Positions 22,368 through 35,984 of a stretch of 64,000 nt of DNA are shown here, piece by piece. Position 1 is the first letter of the stretch. Every line of letters starts with the position of its first letter. Origin of the DNA: Megamerina dolium (lineage: Eukaryota; Arthropoda; Insecta; Diptera; Megamerinidae); NCBI GenBank assembly GCA_963854835.1, contig OY978526.1, positions 31,299,073 to 31,363,072 of the forward strand, given 5' to 3'. Both the position numbers and the translations under genes were made by a program. Below the pieces are notes generated by a model. That model searched no databases. It was not told the origin of the DNA and worked only from the letters and a program-made list of their open reading frames with translations.

Positions 22368-22570
22368 GGTGGGTGCAGTAACTCAGTGGTTAGTGTGTTG
22401 GCCTTCTGCTCTGTAGGTTGTGGGTTCAATCCCCGGCTGAAGGATTTTAACAAGTAAAGTGGTAGGCTGTATGCAAGGCCATCTAAGGAAGCATCTGAAC
22501 TGATTCCGCAAGTCGAAAAGCGTCATCTCAATTAAAATGACCCAAATCTGGCTCCAAAATAATTTACCAC
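22368..22570 (+). mobile_element. tRNA-headed SINE
   Basis: An A-box-like TAACTCAGTGG (22379-22389) and a B-box-like GGTTCAATCCC (22423-22433) lie about 34 nt apart, the internal RNA polymerase III promoter layout of a tRNA-derived SINE. Acceptor-stem pairing of a real tRNA is absent. The head nearly matches those at 35985 and, on the minus strand, 44185-44251 and 61000-61066, but the sequence after the head differs from those of the other copies. Confidence 0.75.
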
Positions 22571-22587
22571 CATTCATTTCCTCTATA

Positions 22588-22850
22588 GAATGGCGCCCTG
22601 GCAGTCCTGATTTAAATCCGCTGGATTACAAATTGTGGACATTTTAGAGGACATGGTTTGCCACAAAGGAAACGCCAACATTGGAGTGCGTGCGGTGCAT
22701 GCGGCTATTGATGATTGACCAGTCCGAATTAAGGCGTGTGTGAAGGCCAATGGTGGACATTTCGAATGAATGTTTACCTTTTGCATACAATGTACAATAT
22801 ATCAATAAATATGTAAAAAAAATTGGTACAAAAACGTTCATTATTTTTAA
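22588..22850 (+). pseudogene. Tc1/mariner-superfamily transposase C-terminal fragment
   Basis: One frame reads WRPGSPDLNPLDYKLW, the third catalytic region of Tc1/mariner-superfamily enzymes. The spelling is nearer the D37-D41 type (PDLNPLDY) than classical mariner (PDLAPSDY). A shifted frame ends ACVKANGGHFE then a stop, which is also the usual end of that group. A TAG follows LWTF and at least one frame change separates the two motifs. The rest of the gene is absent; the SINE lies just upstream. Confidence 0.7.
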
Positions 22851-23141
22851 TTTTATAGCGTAAAATGTGTGTAACTGAATTTATGTCCCTACTTTACGCT
22901 TTGCGCTGTTGTAGACATAGTTAAGCGCATTAAGCGAGAAAAGTGTTCTGCTTGGTACCTAGTGATGGAAATGAAGGAGGGGAAAGCCTAAGTGGGAACA
23001 CTGGAACTTCCAATCCGGACCAGCTAGCATATAAAAGAATCAACTGGCGGAATGGCCTGATGAAAAGATAACAAGAATGTAGTAACACCAATATGCTAAA
23101 CGACTATGATAAGTGTTTTCCAATAAATAGCTGTGAAACTA
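22851..23141. other. Spacer before the mariner
   Basis: Unassigned sequence, no coding signal. It ends at the TA (23140-23141) that forms the left target duplication of the mariner. Confidence 0.5.
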
Positions 23142-24371
23142 CGAAGGTGGTCCCAGAACTACCCGACTTGACATATAGATGGCGGCAGTAGCTTGAAAAA
23201 AATTACTTTGGTGAAAAATGGCAACCTTATAAAACATACGTTTTTAGTTTCAACGTGCCACGTTATTTAGTATTTTTTTTTTTTTTTGAGCCATCGAAAG
23301 TTAACGATCTCAGTGAATTTGTAAACATGGAAACAATTGGTCACCGTTATGTAATTAATACTTTCATGTGAATATCAAAGCCGAACTAGATTCTACTCTG
23401 GGGGAGTCTGCTCCTTCGTTTACGACCATTAAATATTGGGTGGCAGAGTTTAAAAGAGGTCGTACGAGCTGCCAAGACGAACACCGTAGTGGTCGACCAA
23501 TAGAAGTGGTCACGCCAGAAACGGTTAAGAAATAAACAAAATGGTATTGGATGATCGCCGGCTGAAGGTGCGTGAGCTAGGTGAAATTACAGGCATTTTA
23601 AAAAGTGCTATATATCGTATATTGACCAAAAGTTTAGAGATGAAGAGATGGGTGCCGCGTTTGCTCACAATAGAACAAAAACAACGTCGTGGAGATGATT
23701 TTATAGAGTGTTTGGCGATGTTTCACAGTAATAAAGCCGACTTTTTGCGTCGATTCGTAGCCATGGATGAGACATGGGTCCAACACTTCACACCTGAGAC
23801 AAAGGAACAGTCAAAACAGTGGACTGAAAGGGGAGAATCGTGTCCAAAGAACGCAAAGACAGTTCTATCTATGGGAAAAGTTATGGCGTCTGTTTTTTGG
23901 GTTGCACGTGGGATAATTTTTATTGATTATCTTCAAAAAGAAAAAACAAGCAAAGGAGAGTATTATGCTAATTTGTTGCAGCGTCTAAGTGATGAAATTA
24001 AAGAAAAAAGACCGCAATTGGCGAAAAAGAAAGTTGATGAAACAAGACAATGCACCAGTTCACAAATCCGCTATTGCGATGGCCAAAATCAATAAGTAAA
24101 AGCTCGAATTGCTTCAGCACGCACCTTATTCGTCAGATTTAGCTCCTTCGGATTATTTTCTATTTCCAAATCTGAAAAAATGGCTTGGTGGTAGAAGATT
24201 AGCAAACAATGAATGAGCTAGACAATTCATACTATAAACAGGATATCGAAGCTATAGAATATCGTTGGGAAAAGTGTATAGATCTAAAAGGAGATTTTGT
24301 TGAGGAATAAAGAAAAATTTTCCCAAATTTTTTTTTCTTTGTTAGGTCGGGTATTTCTGGGACCACCCTCG
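23142..24371 (+). mobile_element. Mariner element with both terminal inverted repeats
   Basis: The left terminus starts CGAAGGTGGTCCCAGAACTA (23142-23161) and the right terminus, reverse-complemented, starts CGAGGGTGGTCCCAGAAATA (24371 back to 24352). They match at 18 of 20 positions and similarity goes on through ACCCGAC. TA dinucleotides flank both ends (23140-23141 and 24372-24373). The length of 1230 bp suits an irritans-type mariner. The transposase inside is broken. Confidence 0.92.
23322..24215 (+). pseudogene. Mariner transposase, frameshifted
   Basis: A possible start is METIGHRY at 23328. The N-terminal helix-turn-helix region (FTTIKYWVAEFKRGRTSCQD, HRSGRPIEV) ends in a frame change at about 23535 (VKK then TAA). 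The long open part 23541-24095 has MVLDDRRLKVREL, RRFVAMDETWVQHF with the first catalytic Asp, and YLQKEKTSKGEYY. A frame change near 24035 puts the second catalytic region (QDNAPVHKSAIAM) in another frame. The third, HAPYSSDLAPSDYFLF, at about 24118-24165, follows an in-frame stop. All three acidic positions survive as motifs, but no continuous frame does. In life it would cut and paste the element at TA. Confidence 0.88.
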
Positions 24372-24373
24372 TA

Positions 24374-26689
24374 ATTAATCGAATTGAGGGTAAATAAATA
24401 AAATTTAATAAATATCGCTTGTAAATATTTCATAAAGAATTGTCGACGTCAGCTGGTGTGTTAACGAGTAACAAAATAATTATTTGCGGTGCCACCTCGT
24501 TAATTTATTAGTTCTTAATTTTGTAATTTGGTAATTTTGCAAGTGACGAGCTCGGTGTGAATACCGCTATCATTTAAGTGTTCAAATCGAATGCACATTT
24601 CAATGAACATATGCGCATTTCTTTCATGCAAATATTCGACAAAAAAAACTTAAAAATGCATACATATGTACTATATGCGATACACAGGGTGCGACGGCGT
24701 CAAAGATCAAAGAAGTAGGTATATTATAATAATAATATCAATAGGGCTAGCTACTAAGTATTTTTGCATCATCATCATCGGCATCATTATCACAGTCACA
24801 CTATTGTCGCGTTGTGTATGACCATTTAGATATGATTGCAATGGACTATAGATCAGTCACATAGCTATTTGGATTTTCATTCATGTTAATATAAAAACAA
24901 TTCACAAAAAGGGTTGAGCTTGTATATTCATTTTGTGTATATTTCACACAAACACATAAGGCATGACGGTAAAGTACATTTGCAAACCGTATACTAGATG
25001 CTTATATTTATATTAAATTCTACACTTATTGTGCAGCAAATATCAGCTAAATGCACACACCATAATGGAAGAACTTCTCTGTGTGCTCCTCTTTTGGAAT
25101 TATGCTGACACATCGTCATATTCACAGATTTTGGTTAACAAACCTTTGAAGAATAACAAATGAATAGAACGATTATCAATAGAAAACATAAAATAATGTT
25201 TAGGTATAAAGAAGTAAGAAACCCATATTGTAGCCTTTGCTTAAAACAAGTAAAATTAAACCTTTTTGTGTAATTTTCCGCATATTCTTGGTGGTTTAAT
25301 CTAATGCGTTTCTACCGTTTGCTTTATGAAATGAAATAAATCAAAAGGTAATACAAGGGGCTACGAAAAACGATGGCCAGGACCTCACTGAGCTTTGTCG
25401 TATAAATATTGTAGTAGTTTTTCATATGCAAATTTTTTATCTCGGAAGAGTTACCAATATAAATCTCGCATCGACCATGATAATTCAAATAATCTCAAGT
25501 CCGAGACGATTGAGTACTTGCACCAGCAGAAATAATTGCTGTTATAAAAAGGAATTGAAACAAAAATACAGTAAATACAAAAATTTGAAACAATTTCAAA
25601 ATTTCCCATAATGGCTCGAACATCTTTAACATATACGCATACATATGTACGTTTGTATGTGAACACAGCCTAATGAAAATATCGAGCGGAGACGAATTGT
25701 CTGGGCAAGTAATCAATAATAATAATAATAAGTACAAAAATTACGTGTATTGAAGATTTTTGAAATTTCTTGGGATATATATTTGTTTTTTTCTTCTTCT
25801 TCTCTTTTTATAAAATTCTCTTGCCAAAACAATGAATTGATTTTTCTGTAAAACTGACTTTTTGACCATTATTGATTCTTACACAATAAATATCCATGTT
25901 CGATTCAACACGACACGACAACAACAACAACAACAGCAGCAACACCAGCAAAGCAATAACTCTTGTGCTATTATTATACTGATTTCATTTCTTTCAATTC
26001 ATATAACAAAGGGATGTTCTCGTTCGATAGGGGCGTGCAGCATCGACTACCTACCTGTTAGCCTATATATATATATACGTATACATATAAAAAAATTCTT
26101 CTGCAGTCGTCAATGGTGAGAATTTCTTCAGACAGTATGTCGACAGCATTGTCTTTTTTTTTTTTTGAAATCGAACTCCACTCAACTAATCCATACTAAA
26201 TTTTATTACCAACAATTTTTCTTCCTGATTGTGTAGTTAATGTATCACAACAGGATATCAGCTGTGTTGATATTGTGCATTTTGAATGTTAGTAAGCCAT
26301 TCATATAATCGTACTTTCGTTTTCCTCCAACATAAGGTTGATAAAAACGAAAAAAATACAAACACTACCGTGCTACTATAATTAATGAAAGCGATGTAGA
26401 GTTATTAAATAATTTCACAAATTTAGTAAGTTTCAAAAGTTGCATTTTATTTTTATAAAAGGAAAAAAATCTAAAATTATATTTCTTTCCAATCTGCATA
26501 CCAAAATTTATTTAATTCATTATATAGAAGTATTTCAAAAATAATTTTATGAATGCTGGAAAATAATGGGACACTATATATCGAGGAAAGTTGCGTATTA
26601 TTCATTGAGAACAACAGTACATCCGTGTTATGTTATTATCTATTTATTGTATTGAAGCAGATCCTGTAGTGCAAGGGAGCTAAGATAAT
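24374..26689. other. Intergenic stretch, no gene recognised
   Basis: AT-rich. Has a (CAT/CAG)-type trinucleotide patch at 24765-24795, a (CAA/CAG)n run at 25918-25955 and several polypyrimidine tracts. Open frames of 60-85 residues lack recognisable content. Confidence 0.45.
25917..25955. repeat. (CAA/CAG)n trinucleotide run
   Basis: Imperfect ACA/CAG repeats that read as a short polyglutamine in one frame with no surrounding gene. Confidence 0.8.
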
Positions 26690-27040
26690 TATTATTTAGC
26701 ACATCTATGCCAAAGGTCCTTCTGCGGGGCTACAAACAGTTTCATAAACAACCTGATATGTGAGGGGGAGAAACGGGATCTTCTCGACTACTGGAGAGCC
26801 CAAACGGGCATGCGGTGAATGCTGTTCTTAACCTCAGCAGAAATGACATAAAACTCTACACAGCGTTGCTCACTGGGCACTGTGGATTTAACTGCCATAT
26901 GAAAAAAATAGGTGTGGTAGAAAACGTTACCTGTCGACTCTGTCATGAGGAGCAGGAAACAGTCTACATCTTGCAGTGGCAAGATGTAGACTTGGCTACC
27001 TAGGTAATGGAATCTTGCAAAAAAATAGCCTGTATAATAA
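26690..27040 (+). pseudogene. LINE relic: C-terminal end of an ORF2
   Basis: The frame at 26815-27003 reads LYTALLTGHCGFNCHMKKIG then VTCRLCHEEQETVYIL. LLTGH-(13 or so)-G-...-CRLC-EE-ET is the characteristic end of RNase H-bearing LINE ORF2 proteins. The same end occurs at 57.1 kb on the minus strand and, intact, in the LOA-like LINE (13.0 kb). Upstream 26760-26815 (ETGSSRLLESPNGHA-like) does not align further. Confidence 0.6.
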
Positions 27041-28587
27041 TAACTATAATTATGCCAAAGATCTGAAACATGATTCGAAAGAAAGCAGGCCAGACACGTC
27101 TGAAGTGCTACGTCGTCTTATAGGTCACCCTATAGGTCGAGCTGAGCTCATTTTTATTACATATGGAACATTTCAAACCAGAAATGAGTGTTACATATAT
27201 GATGGACATTCGTTGCTGTTGACGCAACTCAAAGCATAATTTTTTTGTTCATTATTTCCACGCTGCATCGGCTGCATTGTTGAGAACGTGCAATATATGC
27301 ACGATCTCTTGTGGTTGTTGACAATCTTCGCGCTCTGCCCATGTTTCTAGTTTGTCGAAAATATTGACAATAAATAAATGAATATATGATGATAATGGAA
27401 AGTTGTGAAAAGTAAGTACATACTCGTACATGTATCCATCCAACATACATATTTATATGCATGTAGGCAACGGGATCATCCAAAGATTAATTTTTGAGCC
27501 ATGGCGATCAATTGATACTTTTCTATTGCTCCAAAATCCATACATTATCTACTAATTTTTAAGATTATATGTTCTACGAGGGAGAACACCTTGCCGGACC
27601 AATATCCGTGTACAATATATTGTATCAGCGAGGATATAAATCCTTTTCTAACCAAATATTTTTGTAATTTTATTGATAATAAGCTTACATAGAGCATAGT
27701 ACATTTTAAATTAAATATTTATATCTTCATAAATGGTGAAGTTGTCCGGAAAGGTTTAAGAACTTTTTTCTTTCGTCGTTTCTGTATTTTATAACTATGG
27801 ATTCTACAACACACAAACTCACAGACATCACTGGGATTTTATTTAATATTTGTGCTAACAATCTTTAGCGAATTGCCAACCAATTCACTCGTGGCGCTAT
27901 TTGGGTTAAATGTCTAGCCCAAAAATATTGACGACGACGTGGAATACTTTTCCAAAATAGTGGTAATAGTAATTTAACATTTTTTTTTTATTTACAGACT
28001 TAGCAGCTAGTATTTCTTTGCCATATCTTTATCGTTGCAATCAATGTTTACTGACAAAGTTTTCTGTTTTTTACTTTCTCATCAATGCAGTGGTCTCCTC
28101 ATATGACCTCCACAGTGGTTTCCCTCGTACGACAAAAATAATAAATTTGTCTCAATAATTTCATAATCCAATGATGCAAACTTCATCTTCTGATGTCAAG
28201 TTATTGAATGGTAATTATTTTTTGTTTGTTTTAGTGACTGTTAACCTTAAATAGCAGCTCCGAAAGTGAGCGTACTTATCGGAATTCTTAGTGAATCGTC
28301 AAAGGCCTGTTCGATAACGATATTAATTTTCTTACATAATTTTTGTGTGATAAACGATCGGCTTTTTCAGGCTTTTGTTTTCGTGTGGGTTAATTTCACA
28401 CGAGTGAAGTTGGCACCGAGTTTATTATTTTTTGTTTTAAAGCTGAACATCTTGGCTATATATTAGTGTTATCCGGTGTTCCAAGATTTTTCCTCTTTTT
28501 AAATAAATCGCCAAACGGTTACATCATGTCACTAATTTGTTTACTACTTTGGCTTTGACTATGGTAGGTAGAATAGTGTGTACTCCA
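27041..28587. other. Intergenic stretch with one dispersed repeat segment
   Basis: No gene recognised. About 27829-27918 aligns in direct orientation to 35429-35519 (shared words ATTTAAT, GCTAACAA, CTCGTG, GTTAAATG). Confidence 0.45.
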
Positions 28588-28607
28588 TTAACCCATTTTA
28601 GTCTATT

Positions 28608-28623
28608 GGGTATTTAAATACCC
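28608..28623. promoter_or_regulatory. Subterminal 16-bp palindrome 1 of the piggyBac-like element
   Basis: GGGTATTTAAATACCC, perfectly self-complementary, 16 bp inside the left end. Identical copies at 28959-28974 and 31320-31335. Probable transposase-binding site by analogy with internal repeats of piggyBac; inference. Confidence 0.7.
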
Positions 28624-28958
28624 AAGAAAACTCTGAAACTTAAAAAATTTTAGCACGAACTAGGAAATAGACATCGAGGTATTTTTTTCATAATAGTGAA
28701 GAGGAAAGATAAACCTAAAAATAAAAAATAAAACCATACAAATTTTCCTGGGTTTTCCTTAAGTTTTGTACCATTGAAAATTCTGTTTTTTTCTGAGTCG
28801 GAAAATGTTTAGGAAAGTGCTCCCAAATAAATGAAAAATGGGAAAAAATGGAAAACGCGCACTCTTTCTAGGTGGCCTAAGATATCCTTTTTAGAATAGA
28901 GACAATCAAGCAAAAATGCGCTAACAAACCTGGTCGTCACACGAGATATTTTGAAAAT

Positions 28959-28974
28959 GGGTATTTAAATACCC
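28959..28974. promoter_or_regulatory. Subterminal 16-bp palindrome 2 of the piggyBac-like element
   Basis: Second exact copy of GGGTATTTAAATACCC, 135 bp beyond the transposase stop in the 3' non-coding part. Confidence 0.7.
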
Positions 28975-29108
28975 GACAGTCCATGGTGTGTAGTCAAAAT
29001 GCAATTTTTTGTTGTATAACAAATATAAATTGAAGTAAATAAAAAGCGCATAGAAATTTGAATTTTTCTTTTTTTATTAAAAATTGGCAACGTTTATAAA
29101 AAAAATTT

Positions 29109-31135
29109 TCATTGAGCCATTGCTTTTTTTTGTTGGTCTGGTGCAACACCTTTATGGTAGTCCGAAAAGCAAGGAGCTGGATGCAAGTTTGTCTGGCACT
29201 TCAAGCATCCATATTCAGTTTTACCGCCGCACTGCGAACAACGATGACGAGTGTTGAGCTTTCCGATCAAATGATCCATTCGATCATAACGCGTTGTAAG
29301 TTCGGCCCCGGAAGTCGATTTTCTTCCTGGATGATGAGAAGTGCGCTTTACCATAATGGATTCACAAACCGCCACTCGGAATTCTACTTGAGACATCAAG
29401 GGGTTATTTTCATATTTGCGACAAAAGCAGTGTAACTTCCACGCATTTACCATGACCGCGTCTAACGCATTTGTTATCAACGGCCAATACCACTTCTTGC
29501 CTCGAATCCGAATTCGATAATTATTTATTGCATTGTCAAAAAGGTCCACACCACCCATGCGATTATTTTATTGGCTGACCAAATGAGGCTGATCAATTAG
29601 AACATTTTTTTGTTGCTTTCGATCATACCGCTTTGCATAAGATATTGGCGTATGGCTCATGAAATTCGATAGTAAAGTTACAACCTGAAAATATAGGAAT
29701 AATGATTAACGCTGGGACAAAATGGAACGTTTCTGAGAATAACTTACTGCATTATCGTTCCAACGCACTGCAAGTATTGAATTGTTTCTATCAAAATAAA
29801 AGTCAGATGTCCCGCGAGGTTTCTTGCGCATTTCTTTGATGCTTATCAATGGGGCATGATTGGTCCGATTATCACGTACAGTTCCCAAAGCGAAGTATCC
29901 ATCCTTTGATAAACGCGTCATTAGCTTGTGACTTGTGAAAAAGTTGTCAAACGTTACAGTGTGCTTAGAGCGGTCCTCTAGATGCGACAAAAGTGATAAG
30001 ACAGTTCGTTCTCCAAGTCCAAAGTCGGGATCTTTTTGCTCTGATGCACCAGCGTACGGGATAAACTGGTATAAGTATCCTTCTGTCGAGGCTAAGCACC
30101 AATACTTGTATCCAAATCGAATTGGTTTACTTTTGATGAACATCTTACATGAATGTCGGCCATAGTAGGCTATCATTTGCTCATCAATCGAAAGATTGTG
30201 AGAAAATATGCCAAATTGAAGGAATTTTTTATTTAATAAATTATTTAATGGTGCAACTTTTGCAAATTTGTTTTTCGGATCCAGCGCTGAGTTGTCGCAG
30301 ACGTGAAAGTATTGTTTGATTTTTTTGAATCTGTCCCGCGAAATACATTCCTTTATTAGCGAGCAGCCTAGCGATTCTCGGTTTGACCAGTAATAATTTG
30401 TTTGCGGCAAGGTGTGGTATACTGTGATGTACAATACGCCCAAAAATATTTTATTTCGCTAATTGAAGTAGCGAATGATAGACAATTGTTTTCCGCAGCA
30501 TATTGATTAGTAGAGGTGACCAACAATTGCAATACTTCCTCGTCAATAAACATTTCCCAAAGCTGCACAGGATCCATAGCACCAATGTTTTCATATAACG
30601 CTTTGTAAGAAGCAGATGTATCGTCAAACGGAATCATATCGAATTCATAGTTTTCCTTTCGGGACCATTTTGGCTTACTTTCTTCATCAATTCGGGGTCG
30701 TTTTGTTGCTTTTTTCGATTTCGATAGCGATTTGCGGCCACGACCTTTAGATGTTGAGGACATATCCGCATCATTTTCTTGGTCAATTTCGGCTTCGTTT
30801 TCCTCATCATCACCCTCCAATGGCATATTTTCGTTCCAATCATCGTAAATACATTCAATTTCAAACTGTCCGGCAATCTCACGGGGCAGTTCCCGCTCAT
30901 CGCGCAACAATTGGACATCATCATCCAATTCCTCATTGTCACTTACAGCATCGACGGCACCGGGTGGCGTTATAATAACATTAATAAAGTCGGCATGTTG
31001 ACCTACCTCTTCTCCATCACTATCTCCATCAGATAAATCATTGAGAAAAGCTTCCACTTCAGCAGCTGTTAAAATTTGTTGTCGACGAATCATTTTCAGT
31101 TCAAAATACCTCAAGCTAAAAACAGCACTACTCAA
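29109..31135 (-). pseudogene. piggyBac-like transposase with a 63-nt intron, lightly damaged
   Basis: The N-terminal part (start at 31135 or, more likely, MIRRQQILTAAEVEAFL at 31093) is acidic with a basic patch (about residues 130-150). The frame shifts near 30440-30450 in a run of T. The central frame has LSIDEQMIAYYGRHSCKM with the first catalytic Asp, KPIRFGYKYW, then TVTFDNFFTSHKLM with the second. After WNDNA (29748) comes an intron at 29747-29685 (GTAAGTT to TTTTCAG, phase 0), then VVTLLSNF. A TAA at 29570-29568 replaces the usual Tyr before NNRMGGVDLFDN, which holds the third Asp. The C-terminal cysteine-rich domain (HRCSQCGGKTEYGCLKC, then HPAPCFSDYH) is whole and would bind the element ends. 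Stop at 29109. Confidence 0.92.
29685..29747 (-). other. 63-nt intron in the piggyBac-like transposase
   Basis: On the minus strand: donor GCA|GTAAGTT and acceptor TTTTCAG|GTTGTA. Splicing joins WNDNA to VVTLLSN, the conserved core of the family at this place, whereas reading through gives stops. The length is typical of short fly introns. Confidence 0.85.
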
Positions 31136-31319
31136 TGACCACCACTACAATGAAAAGCTTTCTCATGTTTTCGTAAGCATACTTTCTTTAGCTTATTTCG
31201 GGGAAACCCCTTTTTCTATATTTTGCAAATAACGCTAGAACACATAACGCGAACGAAATACCGCGGATTATTTTTTGGCAAAAAAGTTAAAGCGAAAGCA
31301 GGTCACACCATGGCCTGTC

Positions 31320-31335
31320 GGGTATTTAAATACCC
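31320..31335. promoter_or_regulatory. Subterminal 16-bp palindrome 3 of the piggyBac-like element
   Basis: Third exact copy of GGGTATTTAAATACCC, on the promoter side of the transposase about 185 bp upstream of its first ATG and 132 bp from the right end. Confidence 0.7.
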
Positions 31336-31471
31336 ATACCATATCTCAGGTGTGGGTGCAGATAAAAAAAAAATTATTTTTTCTTTCAACTTCTATGGTT
31401 CACCAGGCACGCCAATTAAAATTTCATCAAAATCGTATGAGCCGATCTATGGTCAGTCTTTAATGGGTTAA

Positions 31472-32698
31472 GTGGAAGCTCCTCTACAAAGTGTTACATA
31501 TACGAAGCAACACCAAGAGAGATGAATAATAGTGAAAAATATTTAAAAAACGAGTTCATAAAGAGCGTTATTCATTTGGATTATCCCCTTTACATTTCTG
31601 GATTCCATTTTTGAAATATATTCTACATGTTGCTTGGTACAGACTTGATTTTCAAAAATGACAATTAAAGAAGCTAGAAGATAAAGCCAAATTTTACGAA
31701 GGAAATCTTTTATGAGAAAAACTAGGTCTGATCGTCACATCTTCATTGAAAAGATGTTGCGCTGTATTGCGCTGTAGTTCAGGGTTTTCGCGCTCGAAAC
31801 CGCCAGATAATTTTTTTTTTTATTTTATATCCAAGACAATTTCATTAGTTTGACAGCGAACATTGACAATGAAATTCCTCATTTTACTGATTAATTTGAC
31901 CCTTTTCTTCTTCTTAATTTTGCATTAATTCATAAAAATTATAAAATCTCACTTATTTTCTGCATGTAAATATTGTATATTTTTACTAAATCAATACAAA
32001 AAATAAAATTTTTTTTATACAGATATTCTTCTTATATACAGTACATAAAAATACATAATATTACCGAATGGGGAATACGTAATTGCTTATTTTTTAATTT
32101 TGTATATTTTCGAGCAACTAAACATAAAAATCATATTATCTCGAATGAAAATATTCAAAATTAACATTACAAGATTCTGCATATTATACATATACACATA
32201 TGCATATTTGATAAACTAAATAAAAATATAATATTAAATTCATTGTGTGGCGCCGATTGAACTACAATTATATATTTTGAAAGGTTTGACAAATATTATA
32301 TCGGCATTTTTGTGATGAGGTATACATACCGTATGTCTCTTATAGCAAACAAATTAAAAACGTATGTATCTATTACATCGACTTGTAAATTCATGGTTTA
32401 TGAATGGAATGTTATAGAAATCTACTATATTAGTTTTGAAATTAAACGCTCCGTGTTAAGTAGTTGCGATAGTTTTCAAATTCAAAAGAAACGATGTTTA
32501 TCGTTTATCGTTTAAGCAAATAAAGATTTAATTATTCTTTTTTTAAGTTTTTTTTTTTTTAAAGAACAGGTACGACGAGGTAGATTTAATTATTTATGTA
32601 CACTAAATTTATTGACGATTGTCTCTGTTGATCGTGATTTCGTTATTTATGTGCTCATAAAGAAAATTCACCATTATTGAAGTGTTGAATAGGCGACA
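31472..32698. other. Downstream flank of huckebein
   Basis: AT-rich non-coding sequence between the piggyBac-like element and the huckebein stop. Probably holds the gene's 3' untranslated part near 32698-32580. No further gene recognised. Confidence 0.5.
32608..32613 (-). terminator. Candidate polyadenylation signal for huckebein
   Basis: AATAAA on the minus strand, about 86 nt past the stop. Such hexamers are common in AT-rich DNA, so the assignment is tentative. Confidence 0.3.
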
Positions 32699-34734
<2,036 letters not shown>

Positions 34735-35984
34735 TGTGGATTGATTGTTTATGCCCTTAAAAAATATTAACTAGCTCGATTTATTTGTTTGTACTGGAGA
34801 TTGGTTAATTCCTGCCGCACTTTGATTCGAGAGCAACGAGAAGAGATCAACTCAAAGAAAACACAAAAAATAAACAAAATGAAGCAAAACGTTATTTCGA
34901 AATATCGTGCCAATTCGATTAGTCTCAATTATACACCGCGCAAAACAAATTTATTTCAAATTATTTAATACATATTATACAAAACAGAAGAGAAAACCGA
35001 AAAATGTGTCTGCTCACTGCGAGATCGAATGCTTGACTGAATTCTGCACAGCACAATATACTTCATTTAATAAGCAATGGACGGCATTCTGCTTCGTAGG
35101 TATCCTGCAACATATTTATGTGCCTATATATGTATTTACTTACCCTTACCATTTAGATGTTGTTGTTCTTGTTGTTGTATCATTGTTAATGGCATTTCTG
35201 CCATTCCAGACGTGATTGTGGTTATTGTAGTGGTTTTGTTTATGCTGAATTGTCTGTATGCATTTGTGTGTTTATGTTCTCACACACACTCACGCATCAA
35301 CACATACGGATTCGCGCATTTACACTCTCACTCATTTTAAGGGAGTTTTTCGTTTCATCGTTTCTTCGTTTTATAACAATGGCTACCTTCCTTTTCAGCA
35401 CACACACACACACACACAAGCACATATCATTGAGATTTCATTTAATTTTTGCGCTAACAAGGCGTAACGCAGTGCCCACCAATCCCCTCGTGTCGATAGT
35501 TGAGTTAAATGGTCTTCGAATAGAACAATATTTTTTTCCATTTTTCTATCTTCTCCGAAAGAGCAAGAAAGACAGACGAATAAGCAAAAGATCCCATCAC
35601 CATCATTTATACAGGAGTTATATTAAGTTAAAATGATTCCTGCTGGTTCATGTGAAAAAAATATCAGCGAAATTATGCTATTTTTATGCAATGTAAAGGG
35701 TGAGATAATGGTTGGATTCTTTTTAAAGAATGCTATCAAATAAACACCAAAATAATAGAAAATAATAATATTGAGATCTATTAATTTTGGAATATATATT
35801 ATTCAAATGCCTTACTGGCATTCTGCGTCCATTCCGTCTAGCCATCATATCTATAGAGCATACGTCATATTATTTTGCTCCACAAACAGCTCAAACAGCT
35901 TGTTAATATTCATTTTTAGTTGCGATAAATAAATTATTATTATATTGAAACATTGTTCAAGTATAAATATGTCGTCCTATTTCC
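34735..35984. other. huckebein upstream flank, proximal part
   Basis: Presumed 5' untranslated part and promoter region; no convincing TATA-initiator pair picked out. Has a (CA)n run at 35398-35418 and at 35429-35519 a segment also present near 27.83 kb. Open frames here read low-complexity sequence only. Confidence 0.45.

Larger units (their letters stand above)
28592..31467 (-). mobile_element. piggyBac-like DNA transposon with TTAA duplications
   Basis: Flanked by TTAA at 28588-28591 and 31468-31471. The ends are CCCATTTTAGTCT on the left and, reverse-complemented, CCCATTAAAGACT on the right, 11 of 13 matching. The size of 2876 bp and a single minus-strand transposase agree with the piggyBac superfamily. 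Three copies of GGGTATTTAAATACCC lie in the non-coding flanks. The transposase has one frame change and one premature stop, so this copy is probably dead although its ends look usable in trans. Confidence 0.95.

Noticed and set aside
22379..22433. Possible functional tRNA gene
   Set aside because: A and B boxes are present but acceptor-stem pairing is not, and the same head occurs with repeat bodies elsewhere, so it is a SINE.
24765..24795. CAT/CAG trinucleotide patch as a coding polyhistidine
   Set aside because: No flanking open frame; simple repeat only.
30634..31036. Alternative frames across the N-terminal piggyBac region
   Set aside because: Shadows of the acidic transposase N-terminus; the minus-strand main frame carries the family motifs downstream.
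35250..35636. 128-residue frame with His-Thr repeats
   Set aside because: It reads through CA microsatellites and a dispersed repeat; no start context, motif or conservation signal.
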